A stretch of DNA of 64,000 nt from Syntrophotalea carbinolica DSM 2380 (GCF_000012885.1 NC_007498.2:2170001-2234000); one strand, 5' to 3'. Shown: positions 8,083 through 17,977, counted from the stretch's first letter. The notes: generated by a model not told the origin, from the sequence alone. Made by a program: numbers and translations.

Positions 8083-8314
8083 AAGCACCTCCCCGGCCCC
8101 GCAACCACAGGCACCGATACCTTGCTGAAAGCGATAAACACACAGAACTTCTACACGTCACTATACAAACCCGACTCACATGCGCACGCCGGCAGCCTGG
8201 CATCAACGGCCTTTCGGCCGCAACCTTTACAGGGCTCGGGTCTGCGCCGTTGTTTCGGGCCTTGCCAAACGCCGGGATTCGGCGAAATTGCTCATCGACG
8301 AAGCGCTGTCGAGT

Positions 8315-9130
8315 TCAACGCTGGCAGCGCGTGCAGAAGTAACTGCTGCGCTGGCCGATGGTCTCGCAACGGATGGGGCGGCCGCAATGCACGCACGGTT
8401 GTCCCTCGCGTCCATACACAAGCAACCTCTGGCTGAAATACCCCGGACGGCCGTTTTCATCGGTAAAATCCCGTAGCGTGGTGCCGCCGGCTTCGATCGC
8501 TGCGGTCAGTACCTGGCGCACCGCTTCGGCCAGAGCGGCATAGCGGCGGCGGGAAACCCTTCCCGCGGCCCGCATGGGATGGATTCCGGCCCGGTACAAG
8601 GCCTCACTCGCATAGATATTGCCGACACCGACCACGATACGCTGATCCATGATGAAATTTTTAACGGCCAGTTTGCGTCCGCGCGAACGGGCATACAGCA
8701 TGGCTCCGGTAAATTCCACGGCGAAGGGCTCGGGACCGAGATGAGCGAGCAAAGCGTGGTCCTCGGGGCGTCCTTCGATCCACAAAACCGCGCCAAAGCG
8801 GCGGGGATCGTTCAAACGCAGGGTGCGTCCGCTTTCCAGAGCGATGTCGACATGGTCATGTGCGGCGGGTGGAGTATCCGACGGAACGATGCGCAAAGAT
8901 CCGCTCATACCAAGATGAATCAGCAAACAACCGGCCGGATTGGGCAGCAGGAGGTATTTGGCCCGCCGCTCGACGCCGCTGAAAGCATAACCGACCAGGC
9001 ATGCGGACAGATTCGAAGGCACAGGCCAGCGCAACCTGGGCTGACGCACCACCACGGCCACCACCTTTTGGTCAATGACCCAGGGCGATATGCCGCGACG
9101 AATGGTCTCTACTTCCGGCAACTCGGGCAT
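8315..9130 (-). CDS. mutM: Formamidopyrimidine-DNA glycosylase MutM (Fpg)
   Basis: A 271-residue bifunctional glycosylase/AP lyase that removes 8-oxoguanine and ring-opened purines. The N-terminus PELPEVETIRRG supplies the catalytic Pro1 (after Met removal) and Glu2. The helix-two-turns-helix region has VGVGNIYASEALYRAGIHP. The C-terminal zinc finger is CVHCGRPI...FCTRCQ. All key elements are intact. It ends next to the symporter gene, whose stop-to-start gap is only 2 nt, so symporter and mutM are probably cotranscribed. Confidence 0.96.
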   Translation of the reverse strand: MPELPEVETIRRGISPWVIDQKVVAVVVRQPRLRWPVPSNLSACLVGYAFSGVERRAKYLLLPNPAGCLLIHLGMSGSLRIVPSDTPPAAHDHVDIALESGRTLRLNDPRRFGAVLWIEGRPEDHALLAHLGPEPFAVEFTGAMLYARSRGRKLAVKNFIMDQRIVVGVGNIYASEALYRAGIHPMRAAGRVSRRRYAALAEAVRQVLTAAIEAGGTTLRDFTDENGRPGYFSQRLLVYGREGQPCVHCGRPIRCETIGQRSSYFCTRCQR

Positions 9131-9132
9131 AA

Positions 9133-10494
9133 TCAGGCAAACAGCCCGGCTTCGTTAAGCAGCACCAGAATCACTGCCGCCGGTGCCAGGTAACGCACCA
9201 GCACGTGCCACACTTTGAACATAGCCGCGTTGTGTCGCAAATGTGCCAGCGCCTCCCTTTCCTGATCCCTGGACCACACCCAACCGACATACAGAGCCAC
9301 CAGCAGCCCCCCCAACGGCAACATATAAGAAGAGACGAACAGGTCGAAGGTTTGAAATACGGTGCGCCCTGGCAACAACTGCCGATCCGACCAGAGATTA
9401 AAGGACAAAGCGCAGGGTATGCCCAGAACGAATGAGGCGGCGCCGACAAAAGCGGTGGCCCTCAGGCGCGGCCAACGGCACTCGTCGATAACATAGGCGA
9501 CCACCACCTCCAGCATGGAAATCCCCGAGGTCAACGCGGCAAAAGCCAGTAGCAGAAAAAACACCACCGCCAACAACTGACCGAACGGCAACTGCATAAA
9601 CAGGATCGGCAGTGTTTCAAAAACCAGGCCCGGCCCGCCCCCAATGGGCATACCGGCAGAAAAGACCACAGAAAAAATCGTCAGGGACGCCAGCAGGGCC
9701 ACCAGCGTATCGAGCAATGCGATCCGCATGGACAAACCGAACAGATCCGCCTCCGGATCCAGATAAGAGCCGTAGGTAATCATCACGCCGGCACCCAGGG
9801 ATAGGGTAAAAAACGCATGCCCCAGAGCCTCCAGCAGGGAACGGGAAGTCAGTTGCGAAAAATCCGGCTCAAACATGAAGCGCAACGCCTGCGGTCCGCC
9901 CGCGGAAAACATGGCGTGCAGAAACAATGCCATCAGCAGAGCGAACAGTCCGGGCATGAGAATTTTGCTCCAACGCTCGATTCCGCCGCGGATTCCGCCC
10001 AGGACGATCCCCACCGTCGCCAGAATGAACACCCCCTGCCACCACAAAACGCGCCCGGGAGAAGCCGTTAATTGCCTAAATAATTGACTGACGTGTTCGG
10101 GACTGCCCCGATGCAAGGCACCGGAAGCCGCCTTGACCACATAATCGAAACTCCATCCCGCAACCACGGAATAAAAGGCCAGGAGCAGAAAAGCGGCCAC
10201 CACACTGCCCCAACCAACCATGCGCCAAGGGCTGCGGCGCCCCTCCAGGGCAACGAAAGAGCCGACGGCATCACGCTGACCGGACCGTCCGACAAGGAGT
10301 TCCGCCACCATGATCGGCAGTCCGAGCAACACGATGCAGACCAGATACACGAGCACAAAAGCGCCGCCGCCGTTCTTACCGGCAATATAGGGAAACTTCC
10401 AGATATTGCCCAGACCGATGGCACTGCCGGCGGCAGCCAGTATAAAACCGAGCCGGCTGGCCCAGCCACTTCGCATAGCGGGAGGGTTTTCCAT
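9133..10494 (-). CDS. Sodium-dependent amino-acid symporter, NSS/SNF family
   Basis: A 453-residue integral membrane protein. The first helices carry the neurotransmitter:sodium symporter signature GWASRLGFILAAAGSAIGLGNIWKFPYIAGKNGGGAF, whose unwound TM1 holds the Na+ and substrate sites. Other family positions include a conserved GSYLDPEADLFG and a Ser/Gly-rich TM8 region (ALTSGISMLEVVV). The length matches the short bacterial 11-12-helix branch (MhsT-like), which imports amino acids with Na+. The exact substrate cannot be inferred. Confidence 0.9.
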   Translation of the reverse strand: MENPPAMRSGWASRLGFILAAAGSAIGLGNIWKFPYIAGKNGGGAFVLVYLVCIVLLGLPIMVAELLVGRSGQRDAVGSFVALEGRRSPWRMVGWGSVVAAFLLLAFYSVVAGWSFDYVVKAASGALHRGSPEHVSQLFRQLTASPGRVLWWQGVFILATVGIVLGGIRGGIERWSKILMPGLFALLMALFLHAMFSAGGPQALRFMFEPDFSQLTSRSLLEALGHAFFTLSLGAGVMITYGSYLDPEADLFGLSMRIALLDTLVALLASLTIFSVVFSAGMPIGGGPGLVFETLPILFMQLPFGQLLAVVFFLLLAFAALTSGISMLEVVVAYVIDECRWPRLRATAFVGAASFVLGIPCALSFNLWSDRQLLPGRTVFQTFDLFVSSYMLPLGGLLVALYVGWVWSRDQEREALAHLRHNAAMFKVWHVLVRYLAPAAVILVLLNEAGLFA

Positions 10495-10699
10495 ACGCCT
10501 CTTCTTTCATACCTGCAAGCTAGTTTTCGTCACGAAACGGTTCTTTTCCCCAATCTCTGTGTCTAACTTCCCACTTGCTTGTGCGGCGTAAAAACTAGGT
10601 CTCCGCGCAAGTGCTTGATTTCCTTGACCTTGGCAAAAATCGCTCATTTCCTTATGAAAACTACGCAGTTTACTCCCTGAGTTTCCGCATGCACACAAG

Positions 10700-11149
10700 C
10701 TAGAAAAAGACCAGGGATGGAGAATCGAAGAATTCATCGAAGTCGACAGCTTCCGGTGCGCAGGAAAAGTCCTCCACCGGGCGTTTCGCGCCGGAATGAT
10801 AACGCCACCCCTGCTCCGTACGTTTGACGCACGCCAGTTCCAGAGTCCTTTGAACCTGACCGGCGTAATCGACTTCCATCGTGAACAGCACCTGGACTTC
10901 ACCACTCTCGACCGCACGTACCCGCACGATACGGCACTCCCGGATGACAAAAGCCCCCCGCAGCGCTTGCGCGGCATAGTCGAGATAATCGCTACAATGG
11001 GGAAAAGCCTGTAAAAACGGAGCATCGGCATGATAACTGTGAAAGACAAAGCTGAAATCGTTGCGCTGAAAAGCCTTGACCCGGGCCAGCACCAGCTCCG
11101 AGGGCTCCAGGGTATCCAGCGTCTGGCTTTGGTTATGTTGTGCCATCAT
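10700..11149 (-). CDS. YchJ-like (NTF2-fold) hypothetical protein
   Basis: A 149-residue soluble protein. The segment PSELVLARVKAFQRNDFSFVFHSYHADAPF, followed by a strand-rich stretch (VRVRAVESGEVQVLFTMEVDYAGQ, then GWRYHSGAKRP), resembles the central NTF2-like domain of YchJ/UPF0225 proteins. The SEC-C cysteines usual in YchJ are absent, so it is a stand-alone domain. Function is unknown. It follows the permease gene by 14 nt and is probably the last gene of the peptide-transporter operon. Confidence 0.6.
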   Translation of the reverse strand: MMAQHNQSQTLDTLEPSELVLARVKAFQRNDFSFVFHSYHADAPFLQAFPHCSDYLDYAAQALRGAFVIRECRIVRVRAVESGEVQVLFTMEVDYAGQVQRTLELACVKRTEQGWRYHSGAKRPVEDFSCAPEAVDFDEFFDSPSLVFF

Positions 11150-11163
11150 GATTTTCCTTCCGG

Positions 11164-12030
11164 TTATTCTTTGAGACGGGGATCCAGAGCATCGCGAATG
11201 CCTTCACCGAGCAGGTTGTAACCAAGCACGGTTACGAGGATGGCCAGACCGGGAAACACCGACAACCACCAAGCGGTACCGAGGGTCTGCTTGCCGGCGA
11301 TAAGCATATTCCCCCAGGAAGGGGTAGGAGGTTGGACACCGATCCCCAGAAACGACAACGCGCTTTCGACCAGTATCGCACCGGCCACGCCAAGGGTGGC
11401 GGATACCAGGATAGGCGACAGGGCGTTTGGCAGGATATGCAGAAAAATGACACGGCCATCGCGCGCGCCCAAAGCCTTTGCCGCCTGCACATAATCCCTT
11501 TCCCGCAGGGAGAGGAATTCGGCCCGCACCAGCCTGGCCACCCCCATCCAACTGGTCAGGCCGATGACGATCATGATATTCCAGATGGAAGGTTCGAGAA
11601 AGGCTACCACCGCCAGGATCAGGAAAAAACTGGGAAAGCACAGCATGATATCGACAAAGCGCATCACAAGACTATCGATCCAACCGCCGTAATAACCGGC
11701 CAAAGCTCCGATCAGCACGCCGATACAGGTGGAAATACCAACGGCGACGAAACCGACCAGTAAAGAAATCCGCGCACCGTAAAGAATACGTGCCAGTACA
11801 TCGCGGCCGAGATCGTCGGTTCCCAGGGGAAATTGCCAGCAAGGCGCCAGCAATTGACGGGTGATATCGATGTCTCCGGGATCACGTCCGACAACGGAAG
11901 CAAGCATCGCCAGGGCAAACATGGCCACCACGATAACGGCGCCGGCCAGTGCCATGCGATTATGTTTCAACCGCTGCAGAAAAAGTCCGGTTCCTTGAGA
12001 CGGTGTTGTTGTACGTGCATCCATAGTCAT
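11164..12030 (-). CDS. ABC peptide-type permease, DppC/OppC family
   Basis: A 288-residue membrane protein with an N-terminal cytoplasmic tail, a first helix (MALAGAVIVVAMFALAML), an OppC-N region (PCWQFPLGTDDLGRDVLARILYGARISLLVG) and the BPD_transp_1 core. The EAA loop is visible as VQAAKALGARDGRVIFLHILPNALSPI. With the upstream permease it would form the channel of a dipeptide/oligopeptide importer. No ATPase gene is nearby. Its ATG overlaps the stop of the MshEN-domain gene. Confidence 0.92.
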   Translation of the reverse strand: MTMDARTTTPSQGTGLFLQRLKHNRMALAGAVIVVAMFALAMLASVVGRDPGDIDITRQLLAPCWQFPLGTDDLGRDVLARILYGARISLLVGFVAVGISTCIGVLIGALAGYYGGWIDSLVMRFVDIMLCFPSFFLILAVVAFLEPSIWNIMIVIGLTSWMGVARLVRAEFLSLRERDYVQAAKALGARDGRVIFLHILPNALSPILVSATLGVAGAILVESALSFLGIGVQPPTPSWGNMLIAGKQTLGTAWWLSVFPGLAILVTVLGYNLLGEGIRDALDPRLKE

Positions 12031-12626
12031 ATCCGCTCAAGCATCCGAACCTCGTCCAGGGACAACAATCCCTTGGCCTGAAGAAGTTCAACCAGTTTAT
12101 TAAATTTTTCGACGGACACCATCGTTGTTTCGGATGTTTTGGAATCCAACGTCACTTCTGCGCACGGATCCGGCGCCGGGTTATTCACATAACAGCGCTG
12201 AATGGCGGCATGTATGGACTGTTCCGAGGCAAGGACCGGTTGCACATTCAGCCCGGTCATAAATTCCAGGGCATCGATGGCGGTAAGATTGCAGGGATCG
12301 GCCATGGCCATGCGCAAAGCAGGCCCCCCATGCCCCTGACAACGCTCTATGGGAAAGACCGTAAATGCCAGTGCTCGATCCTCAGGCACGTAGGCAAGCA
12401 CCTCGGGAACGGGCAAAAACCCGTCGAGATCGACCCTCTCCAACTGCAAACTGTGCTCGAGAAAATCGAGCAGATTATCATCGGACAGAAAACCGAGCTT
12501 GACCAGAGACGCTCCAAGCAGACAGCGTTGGTTCTTTTGATAGCACAACGCCGCTTTCAACTCCCGTTCACTTACCAGGCCGGCGTCCAGCAATAACTCG
12601 CCCAATTTCAGTTTACTATGATTCAT
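12027..12626 (-). CDS. MshEN (GspE N-terminal) domain protein without ATPase
   Basis: A 199-residue protein with two tandem MshEN-type repeats at residues 6-60: KLGELLLDAGLVSERELKAAL and LLGASLVKLGFLSDDNLLDFL. This is the N-terminal domain of type II secretion/type IV pilus ATPases, known to bind c-di-GMP in some members. The following T2SSE-N-like part contains MAMADPCNLTAIDALEFMTG. The tail (VSVEKFNKLVELLQAKGLLSLDEV) is helical. There is no Walker motif. The ATG at 12626 is preceded by GGGAGGT. It lies between two permease genes and overlaps dppC by 4 nt, an unusual place suggesting control of the importer (inference). Confidence 0.8.
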   Translation of the reverse strand: MNHSKLKLGELLLDAGLVSERELKAALCYQKNQRCLLGASLVKLGFLSDDNLLDFLEHSLQLERVDLDGFLPVPEVLAYVPEDRALAFTVFPIERCQGHGGPALRMAMADPCNLTAIDALEFMTGLNVQPVLASEQSIHAAIQRCYVNNPAPDPCAEVTLDSKTSETTMVSVEKFNKLVELLQAKGLLSLDEVRMLERI

Positions 12627-12707
12627 CGCGCTACCTCCCAACTACGCGCGAGCCCCTTCCCGACATGTCGGCACGGCCCCGTTATCCCCGACCGGCAAAA
12701 AATTTAC

Positions 12708-13682
12708 TCAACGCCGGCGAATACGCGGGTCGGCCATGGCGTAAGCGAGATCGGCAAGCAGGTTACCCGACAGGGTAAGCACGGCGCCAATCACCAGCAC
12801 CCCCATGATCAATGGATAATCCCGCATCATGACACCGTCATAAAACATCTTACCCATCCCGGGGATGGCAAAAATAGTCTCAAAAATAACGCTGCCGCCG
12901 ATCAACCCGGGTATCGACAGACCAAGGATGGTGATCACCGGCAACAGCGCATTCCGCAAAGCGTGCCGATAAACGACCACCCGCTCCGACAAACCCTTGG
13001 CCCGAGCGGTGAGGATGTAATCCTGCCGGATCACCTCCAGCATATTACCGCGCATGTACCGCGAGAATCCGGCCAGGCCGCCGAACGCCGAAACGAAAAC
13101 AGGCAAAATCAGATGATGCAGAACATCTGCGATCTGATGGCCGGTGCTGAGATATTCGTGTCCCAGAGATTTGAGTCCCGCAACAGGAAACAAACCGAGC
13201 CGCACCCCGAAAAAGTCCATCAACAATAATGCCAGCCAGAACGACGGGGTGGCAAATCCGAGGAATACGAAAACTGTGGTAAAGCGATCGAACAGGGAAT
13301 TGCGCCGTACCGCCGAAAGGACACCCAGAGGCACCGCAATCAACAGAATCAAACCGATGGAGAGAACATTGATCATCAGGGTTACCGGCAGCCGTTCAGC
13401 GATCTTTTCAGCCACCGGGCGGCGGTCCTGGACAAAGGATTCGCCGAAATCGAGCCGCGCCAGACGTCCAAGCCACTTGCCGTATTGTACAAGCAACGGT
13501 TGGTCCAGATCGTACTGGGCACGCAACCGCTGGCGCAATTCCGCACTGACTTCCGGATTGAGCTGAGTCTGCAGATCGGTCGGTTCACCGGGGGCGAGAT
13601 GGATGACCACAAAGGAAATCAGGGTAATCCCCAGTAGCAGCGGCACCATCATAATCAAACGTTTGGCTATCTGAACAAGCAT
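12708..13682 (-). CDS. ABC peptide-type permease, DppB/OppB family
   Basis: A 324-residue membrane protein starting [34 protein letters not shown], the typical DppB N-terminal helix and LAPGxP motif. The core includes a periplasmic domain ([34 protein letters not shown]), further helices, and the EAA-type loop [29 protein letters not shown]. It is the partner of the permease at 11164-12030. It starts 13 nt after the binding-protein stop, so the genes are cotranscribed. Confidence 0.93.
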   Translation of the reverse strand: MLVQIAKRLIMMVPLLLGITLISFVVIHLAPGEPTDLQTQLNPEVSAELRQRLRAQYDLDQPLLVQYGKWLGRLARLDFGESFVQDRRPVAEKIAERLPVTLMINVLSIGLILLIAVPLGVLSAVRRNSLFDRFTTVFVFLGFATPSFWLALLLMDFFGVRLGLFPVAGLKSLGHEYLSTGHQIADVLHHLILPVFVSAFGGLAGFSRYMRGNMLEVIRQDYILTARAKGLSERVVVYRHALRNALLPVITILGLSIPGLIGGSVIFETIFAIPGMGKMFYDGVMMRDYPLIMGVLVIGAVLTLSGNLLADLAYAMADPRIRRR

Positions 13683-13695
13683 GGCAAATTCTCAA

Positions 13696-15318
13696 TCAAC
13701 GCTGGTATTTCTGTTGCTCGCGGGGCACATACCAATGAATAAAATTATGCATGATGCCGGATGGAGCCGGTTCGATACCATGGAAACGTCTGGCGACTAC
13801 CGGCAGGGTTTCAGGAACATAAAGAAAGATATAAGGTTGCTCCTCAGCCAGGATTTCCTGAAAGCGGCCGTAAATTTCCTTCCTGCGATCCTGGTCCAGG
13901 GTACGGCGTCCCGCTTCGAGAAGCGTATCGACCTCGGCACTTTCAAATCCGATGAAATTCAGTTCGCCGACACCGGTCTTACTGGAATGCCAGATATTAT
14001 AGGAATCCGGATCAGGGGTAATCGTCCAACCCAGGATGGTGGCATCGAAGTTTCCGGGGTTGATAAACTCCTTGAGAAAGGACGCCCACTCGATCACCCG
14101 CAGTTTGACCTCAACGCCCACTTCGCGAAAGCGGCGCTGTATAATCTCACCGGCCTTGATGCGCTGATCGTTGCCCTGATTGGTCACAATGGTGAAGGAG
14201 AACCGCTGTCCGTCTTTTTCGCGGACACCATCGCCGTCCCTGTCGTGCCAACCGGCCTCCTCGAGCATTTGACGCGCCTTGACCGGATCGTACGCGTAAC
14301 GGCGCACTTGAGGGTTATGTGGCCAACTACCAGGTTTGTAGGGACCGGTGGCTGCCACTCCCAGACCGAGTAACACGCCATCAACCAACTCCTGTTTATT
14401 CACGGCATGCGCCAAAGCCCGGCGCACCCGAACATCCTGAAACAGGGGGCGACGCAAGTTGAATCCCAGATAGGTGTAGGCGAAATCGGGATAGTGGAAT
14501 TTTTCAAACCGGCGTCTGAAGGCCACCGTATCGGTCTGTCGCGCATATTGCAGAGGGGTCAGATCCATAAGATCCAGGCCTCCGGAACGCAGCTCCAGAA
14601 ACATGGTCGAAGGATCGGGAATAATGCGATAGACCACACGACGGATGTTGGGACGCCCCTCGAAATAATCCGGATTGGCCTCCAGCACCACCTTCTCGCC
14701 CGACTTCCATTCCACGAAACGATAGGGTCCGGTACCGACAGGCGCCCGCGCCAGCGGGCTTTTTGTCACATCCCGGCCTTCGAGCAGATGTTTGGGATGC
14801 ACCGGAAACATCCAGCTGACGAGCGCGCTGGCCAGCGGCCGGGCATAGGAAACGCGAAAAGTGTAGGCATCGGGCGCCTCGGCCTTGACCACCTGCCGGT
14901 AACGTTCCGCATATGCCGTCGGTACCGCGGGATCGACAAGCAGACGGTAGGTAAACAGCACATCCTCGGCGGTCAAAGGATGACCATCGTGCCAACGCAC
15001 GTCCTGGCGCAAATGAAAAGTGATCCTCAGGCTATCCGGTGAAATATCCCATGAACGCGCCAAATCCCCTTCCACCTGCAAGTTTTTATCGTAACGGACC
15101 AGCCCGTTATAGACCAGAGCGTTGATATCGAAAGAGGCCGAGTCGGAAGCCAGCACCGGCAGCAGATTGCTCGGCTCACCGATACTGCCCATCAACAGCG
15201 TATCGCCATAGGCGGCCGACTGTCCCCCTGCGTCCTCTTCAATGGGCGCGGGAGGCTGACGCTCGCAGCCCCACAACAGACTCGAACAAAGCAACACAAT
15301 GCAAAGCAAATGCTTCAA
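13696..15318 (-). CDS. Peptide-binding lipoprotein, SBP family 5
   Basis: A 540-residue extracellular solute-binding protein. The signal peptide MKHLLCIVLLCSSLLWGC ends in a lipobox, so the mature protein is membrane-anchored through Cys18. Family 5 signatures include LVYNGLVRYDKNLQVEGDLARSWDISPDSLRITFHLRQDVRWHDGHPLTAEDVLFTY and later FNLRRPLFQDVRVRRALAHAVNK. It should deliver peptides (or nickel or another family 5 ligand) to the two permeases downstream. Start is TTG with GGAG 6 nt upstream. Confidence 0.93.
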   Translation of the reverse strand: MKHLLCIVLLCSSLLWGCERQPPAPIEEDAGGQSAAYGDTLLMGSIGEPSNLLPVLASDSASFDINALVYNGLVRYDKNLQVEGDLARSWDISPDSLRITFHLRQDVRWHDGHPLTAEDVLFTYRLLVDPAVPTAYAERYRQVVKAEAPDAYTFRVSYARPLASALVSWMFPVHPKHLLEGRDVTKSPLARAPVGTGPYRFVEWKSGEKVVLEANPDYFEGRPNIRRVVYRIIPDPSTMFLELRSGGLDLMDLTPLQYARQTDTVAFRRRFEKFHYPDFAYTYLGFNLRRPLFQDVRVRRALAHAVNKQELVDGVLLGLGVAATGPYKPGSWPHNPQVRRYAYDPVKARQMLEEAGWHDRDGDGVREKDGQRFSFTIVTNQGNDQRIKAGEIIQRRFREVGVEVKLRVIEWASFLKEFINPGNFDATILGWTITPDPDSYNIWHSSKTGVGELNFIGFESAEVDTLLEAGRRTLDQDRRKEIYGRFQEILAEEQPYIFLYVPETLPVVARRFHGIEPAPSGIMHNFIHWYVPREQQKYQR

Positions 15319-15357
15319 GGACGACTCCAGAAATATTTATTCCTACATCTCGATAAT

Positions 15358-16176
15358 TTACGGCAAGGCCTCTACCTGCACACCGGCAGGCGGGGACTGC
15401 TCAAAGCGACTTAGCGGGATATCCACATTGGCGCGCACGTTCCGCCAAACCAGATCTATGGCCATATCTACAGCCGGTAACGCCAGATGCAATTGCTGCG
15501 GCAAATTATCCCCGTCCCGCATATTGCCGTATTCGGCCATCAACAATTCGACATCGTCGGCGAAAAATCGCGCCTGTCGAAGACGCAGTTTTCCATCGAA
15601 CAGCAGTTCCTGACGACGGCCATCACGCGAGCACCGGTCGAGTTGATAAAGGCCATCCTTAATCGCCACTTCACCGGAAGGCAGCGGCAGCAAGGGAACA
15701 TCGTAAAAGATGAACGGCACCAGCTCTTCCAGCGCGAGGGGCAGGCGCACCAGACGGTAAAGGTTAGCCGAACTGGCCGGGCCGGTATAGAATTTCGACT
15801 CGCCGGGCACCAGGGCCGACAAACGATCATCGGCTGCGGTTACGGTCAATACCGGTTGGCCGAACAGTCCAAGCACCTCGGCTCGCAGAAAATCCGGCCT
15901 CCGCACCAGCAAAACCTGCTTGACGGCATGCTCCTCACCGGCGTGCGTAACCCGCAGCGCCGTCATGCCCTGCAAGGATCGAAAACGCTGCCCCCCTGCC
16001 TGCAAGGATGCCAATAAGGTGTCCGCCGAAACAGGCGGCAGAAGCGACGTCGGCGGACGAACCGGAGCACAGCCGCCCACCACCAAAACCGTCAGCAGAA
16101 CAAACAGGGCAAACAAGGCTGGTTTAGCGCCATCAATGCGGCGAGAGCTGCTGTAATTTGTTCCGTAATTTTTCAT
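15358..16176 (-). CDS. LolB/DUF4292-like outer-membrane lipoprotein
   Basis: A 272-residue protein with a hydrophobic signal (KPALFALFVLLTVLVVGGC) ending in a lipobox near residue 36. The mature part is beta-rich: LQAGGQRFRSLQGMTALRVTHAGEEH, then a repeated QVLLVRRPDFLRAEVLGLFGQPVLTVTA pattern as in LolB and DUF4292 outer-membrane lipoproteins. It may help place lipoproteins in the outer membrane (inference). It overlaps the 3' end of the TPR gene by 44 nt; no strong ribosome site precedes its ATG, so translational coupling is likely. Confidence 0.7.
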   Translation of the reverse strand: MKNYGTNYSSSRRIDGAKPALFALFVLLTVLVVGGCAPVRPPTSLLPPVSADTLLASLQAGGQRFRSLQGMTALRVTHAGEEHAVKQVLLVRRPDFLRAEVLGLFGQPVLTVTAADDRLSALVPGESKFYTGPASSANLYRLVRLPLALEELVPFIFYDVPLLPLPSGEVAIKDGLYQLDRCSRDGRRQELLFDGKLRLRQARFFADDVELLMAEYGNMRDGDNLPQQLHLALPAVDMAIDLVWRNVRANVDIPLSRFEQSPPAGVQVEALP

Positions 16177-17842
16177 CCTGGGGTCTCAGTTTCAATGCCC
16201 GGCCATAAATTGCCGCAGCCTTATCCAACAATCCGAGTTCGCGGTATAGATCGCCAAGATGTTCCTGCACGAGGCCATCCTGGGGCAACAGGGCCGCGGC
16301 GGCTTCAAGTTCCCCCCGAGCCTCATCGAAGCGCTTCAATTTAAACAGAACCCAGCCGAGAGTATCGAGGATATGCCCTTCATTATTCAGCTGCAAAGCC
16401 TGGCGGGCAAGAGTCAGGGCTTCGTCAAGACTTTCGCCCTGCTCGGCATAGCTGTAAGCAATGAAATTCATGGCTTCGTAATGTTTATCGTCCAGCTCGA
16501 TGGCGCGGCGCATATCCTCCAGTGCGCCCTTCCGATTGCCCCCGCTTTCCCGCAACAGGCCACGATGGTAATAGAGTTCCGCCGATTCGGGGAATATTTC
16601 AAGCCCCCGCTGCAACCAGTTGCCGGCCTTGGTGTTTTCGTTGTGCTCCCGATATAGACTGGCCAGGAAGGAAAATAATTGCGGCCGCCCCTGCGATTTT
16701 TGCAAGCGTTCTTCCAACACTTGAATAGCTTTTTCCAACTGTCCCTGGCGGTAGTACAGATAGCCGAGATGACTGGTCGCATCGAGGAAAAAGTCCGACG
16801 TGTCCGGAACTTTTTCAAAGGTGGCGATGGCCTCGGTCCATTGTTGCTGATTTTCGTGCACCAAACCTAAATAAAACAGTCCCTGCTCGTGGGACGGATC
16901 CATCTCCAGAAGTTTCCGAAAGGCCTCCCCGGCTTGTTGCCACTGTTTCTTTTCCAACAGCAGCAACCCTGACAACCGCTGCGCCTCAACCCGCTGGGGA
17001 TTTTCCTTCAACATCGTACGCAACTCGACCAGCGCTTCATCAACGTAGCCCAACTCGACCATAGCACGCAACAGCGGATACCGGGAACGATCCTCGGCAA
17101 AATCCTGTGTCAGCCCGCGCCTGAGAACCGCCAGGGCCTGCTGCCCCTTGTTCAGTTGCGTGTAGAGCTGTGCGAGTTCGACGTACCCCTGTATCTGTAG
17201 CGAATGTTTTTCGATAAATTCGCCATAGACCTGTTCGGCCAGCGAGGTCAGACCAAGCTGATGATAGAGACGCGCCAACGCCAGGCGGCCGACCATAGAT
17301 GCAGGGTTCTGCCCCAGAAGACGTTTCAGTATACCGATGGCGTCATCGGTAGCGCCGCCGCGCACATAGGCAACCGCCAGTTGCAAATAAACCTTCTCCA
17401 GGGTCGGGTCGAGGTCTATGGCCCGGGTCAGGTGCTCGATAGCCCCTTGATAGGACTGGCTGTTCAGCAACAGGTTGCCTAGCAACAGATGAGCTTCGAT
17501 ATAATCGGGATCTTGAATCAGGGCGTCTTCAACAGCCCGCCGGGCAAGCTTCTCTTCGCCACGCGCCAACTGTATTTCCGCCATGACCATACGCAGGTAC
17601 GCCGAATGGGGATCGGCATCGATGGCCCGTTCAAGAGCGGCAACAGCCTCGGGCAAACGATTGTCCAAAGCCAGCAGACGGGCCCGGGCATAGTGATAAA
17701 GAGCTTTGCCGGAAACGGAAACATGCGGCTGCAAGGCAGCTGTTTTATCGCCACCGTCAAGAGCCTGACCCGGGACGGATTCCGACAGACACCCGACCAG
17801 CGTGAATGTGAAAAGCAGAAACGGCAACCACCGCTTGAACAT
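16133..17842 (-). CDS. TPR-repeat lipoprotein
   Basis: A 569-residue protein built of about a dozen or more tetratricopeptide repeats (for example LPEAVAALERAIDADPHSAYLRMVMAEIQLARGEE and SQSYQGAIEHLTRAIDLDPTLEKVYLQLAVAYV), a scaffold for protein assembly. The ATG at 17840-17842 starts MFKRWLPFLLFTFTLVGC, a lipoprotein signal with lipobox Cys18. A longer open frame exists but would hide this signal. It is probably anchored in the outer membrane facing the periplasm. It is the first gene of the run through the LolB-like, binding-protein and permease genes. Confidence 0.88.
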   Translation of the reverse strand: MFKRWLPFLLFTFTLVGCLSESVPGQALDGGDKTAALQPHVSVSGKALYHYARARLLALDNRLPEAVAALERAIDADPHSAYLRMVMAEIQLARGEEKLARRAVEDALIQDPDYIEAHLLLGNLLLNSQSYQGAIEHLTRAIDLDPTLEKVYLQLAVAYVRGGATDDAIGILKRLLGQNPASMVGRLALARLYHQLGLTSLAEQVYGEFIEKHSLQIQGYVELAQLYTQLNKGQQALAVLRRGLTQDFAEDRSRYPLLRAMVELGYVDEALVELRTMLKENPQRVEAQRLSGLLLLEKKQWQQAGEAFRKLLEMDPSHEQGLFYLGLVHENQQQWTEAIATFEKVPDTSDFFLDATSHLGYLYYRQGQLEKAIQVLEERLQKSQGRPQLFSFLASLYREHNENTKAGNWLQRGLEIFPESAELYYHRGLLRESGGNRKGALEDMRRAIELDDKHYEAMNFIAYSYAEQGESLDEALTLARQALQLNNEGHILDTLGWVLFKLKRFDEARGELEAAAALLPQDGLVQEHLGDLYRELGLLDKAAAIYGRALKLRPQDEKLRNKLQQLSPH

Positions 17843-17948
17843 CAGAGGACCCCACAGGGCTGAGGAAAAAAAGAAGGGCAACGATACATGAGGATAGGAT
17901 GCCGGAACAAAACGCACACCCGATTCCGACCCCCTGTAAAATGCCACG

Positions 17949-17977
17949 AAATTATCATACCACACCGACACCGTCAA
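17949..17977 (-). promoter_or_regulatory. Candidate promoter of the TPR lipoprotein operon
   Basis: Minus strand TTGACG (17977-17972), 17-nt spacer, TAATTT (17954-17949), about 105 nt upstream of the TPR gene start and in the divergent intergenic region. Confidence 0.4.

Noticed and set aside
8083-8314. Short GNRA-type hairpin (CGGCC-GAAA-GGCCG near 8213-8226) in the mutM-thioesterase gap
   Set aside because: No T-run, promoter or known RNA family; too small to call a feature.
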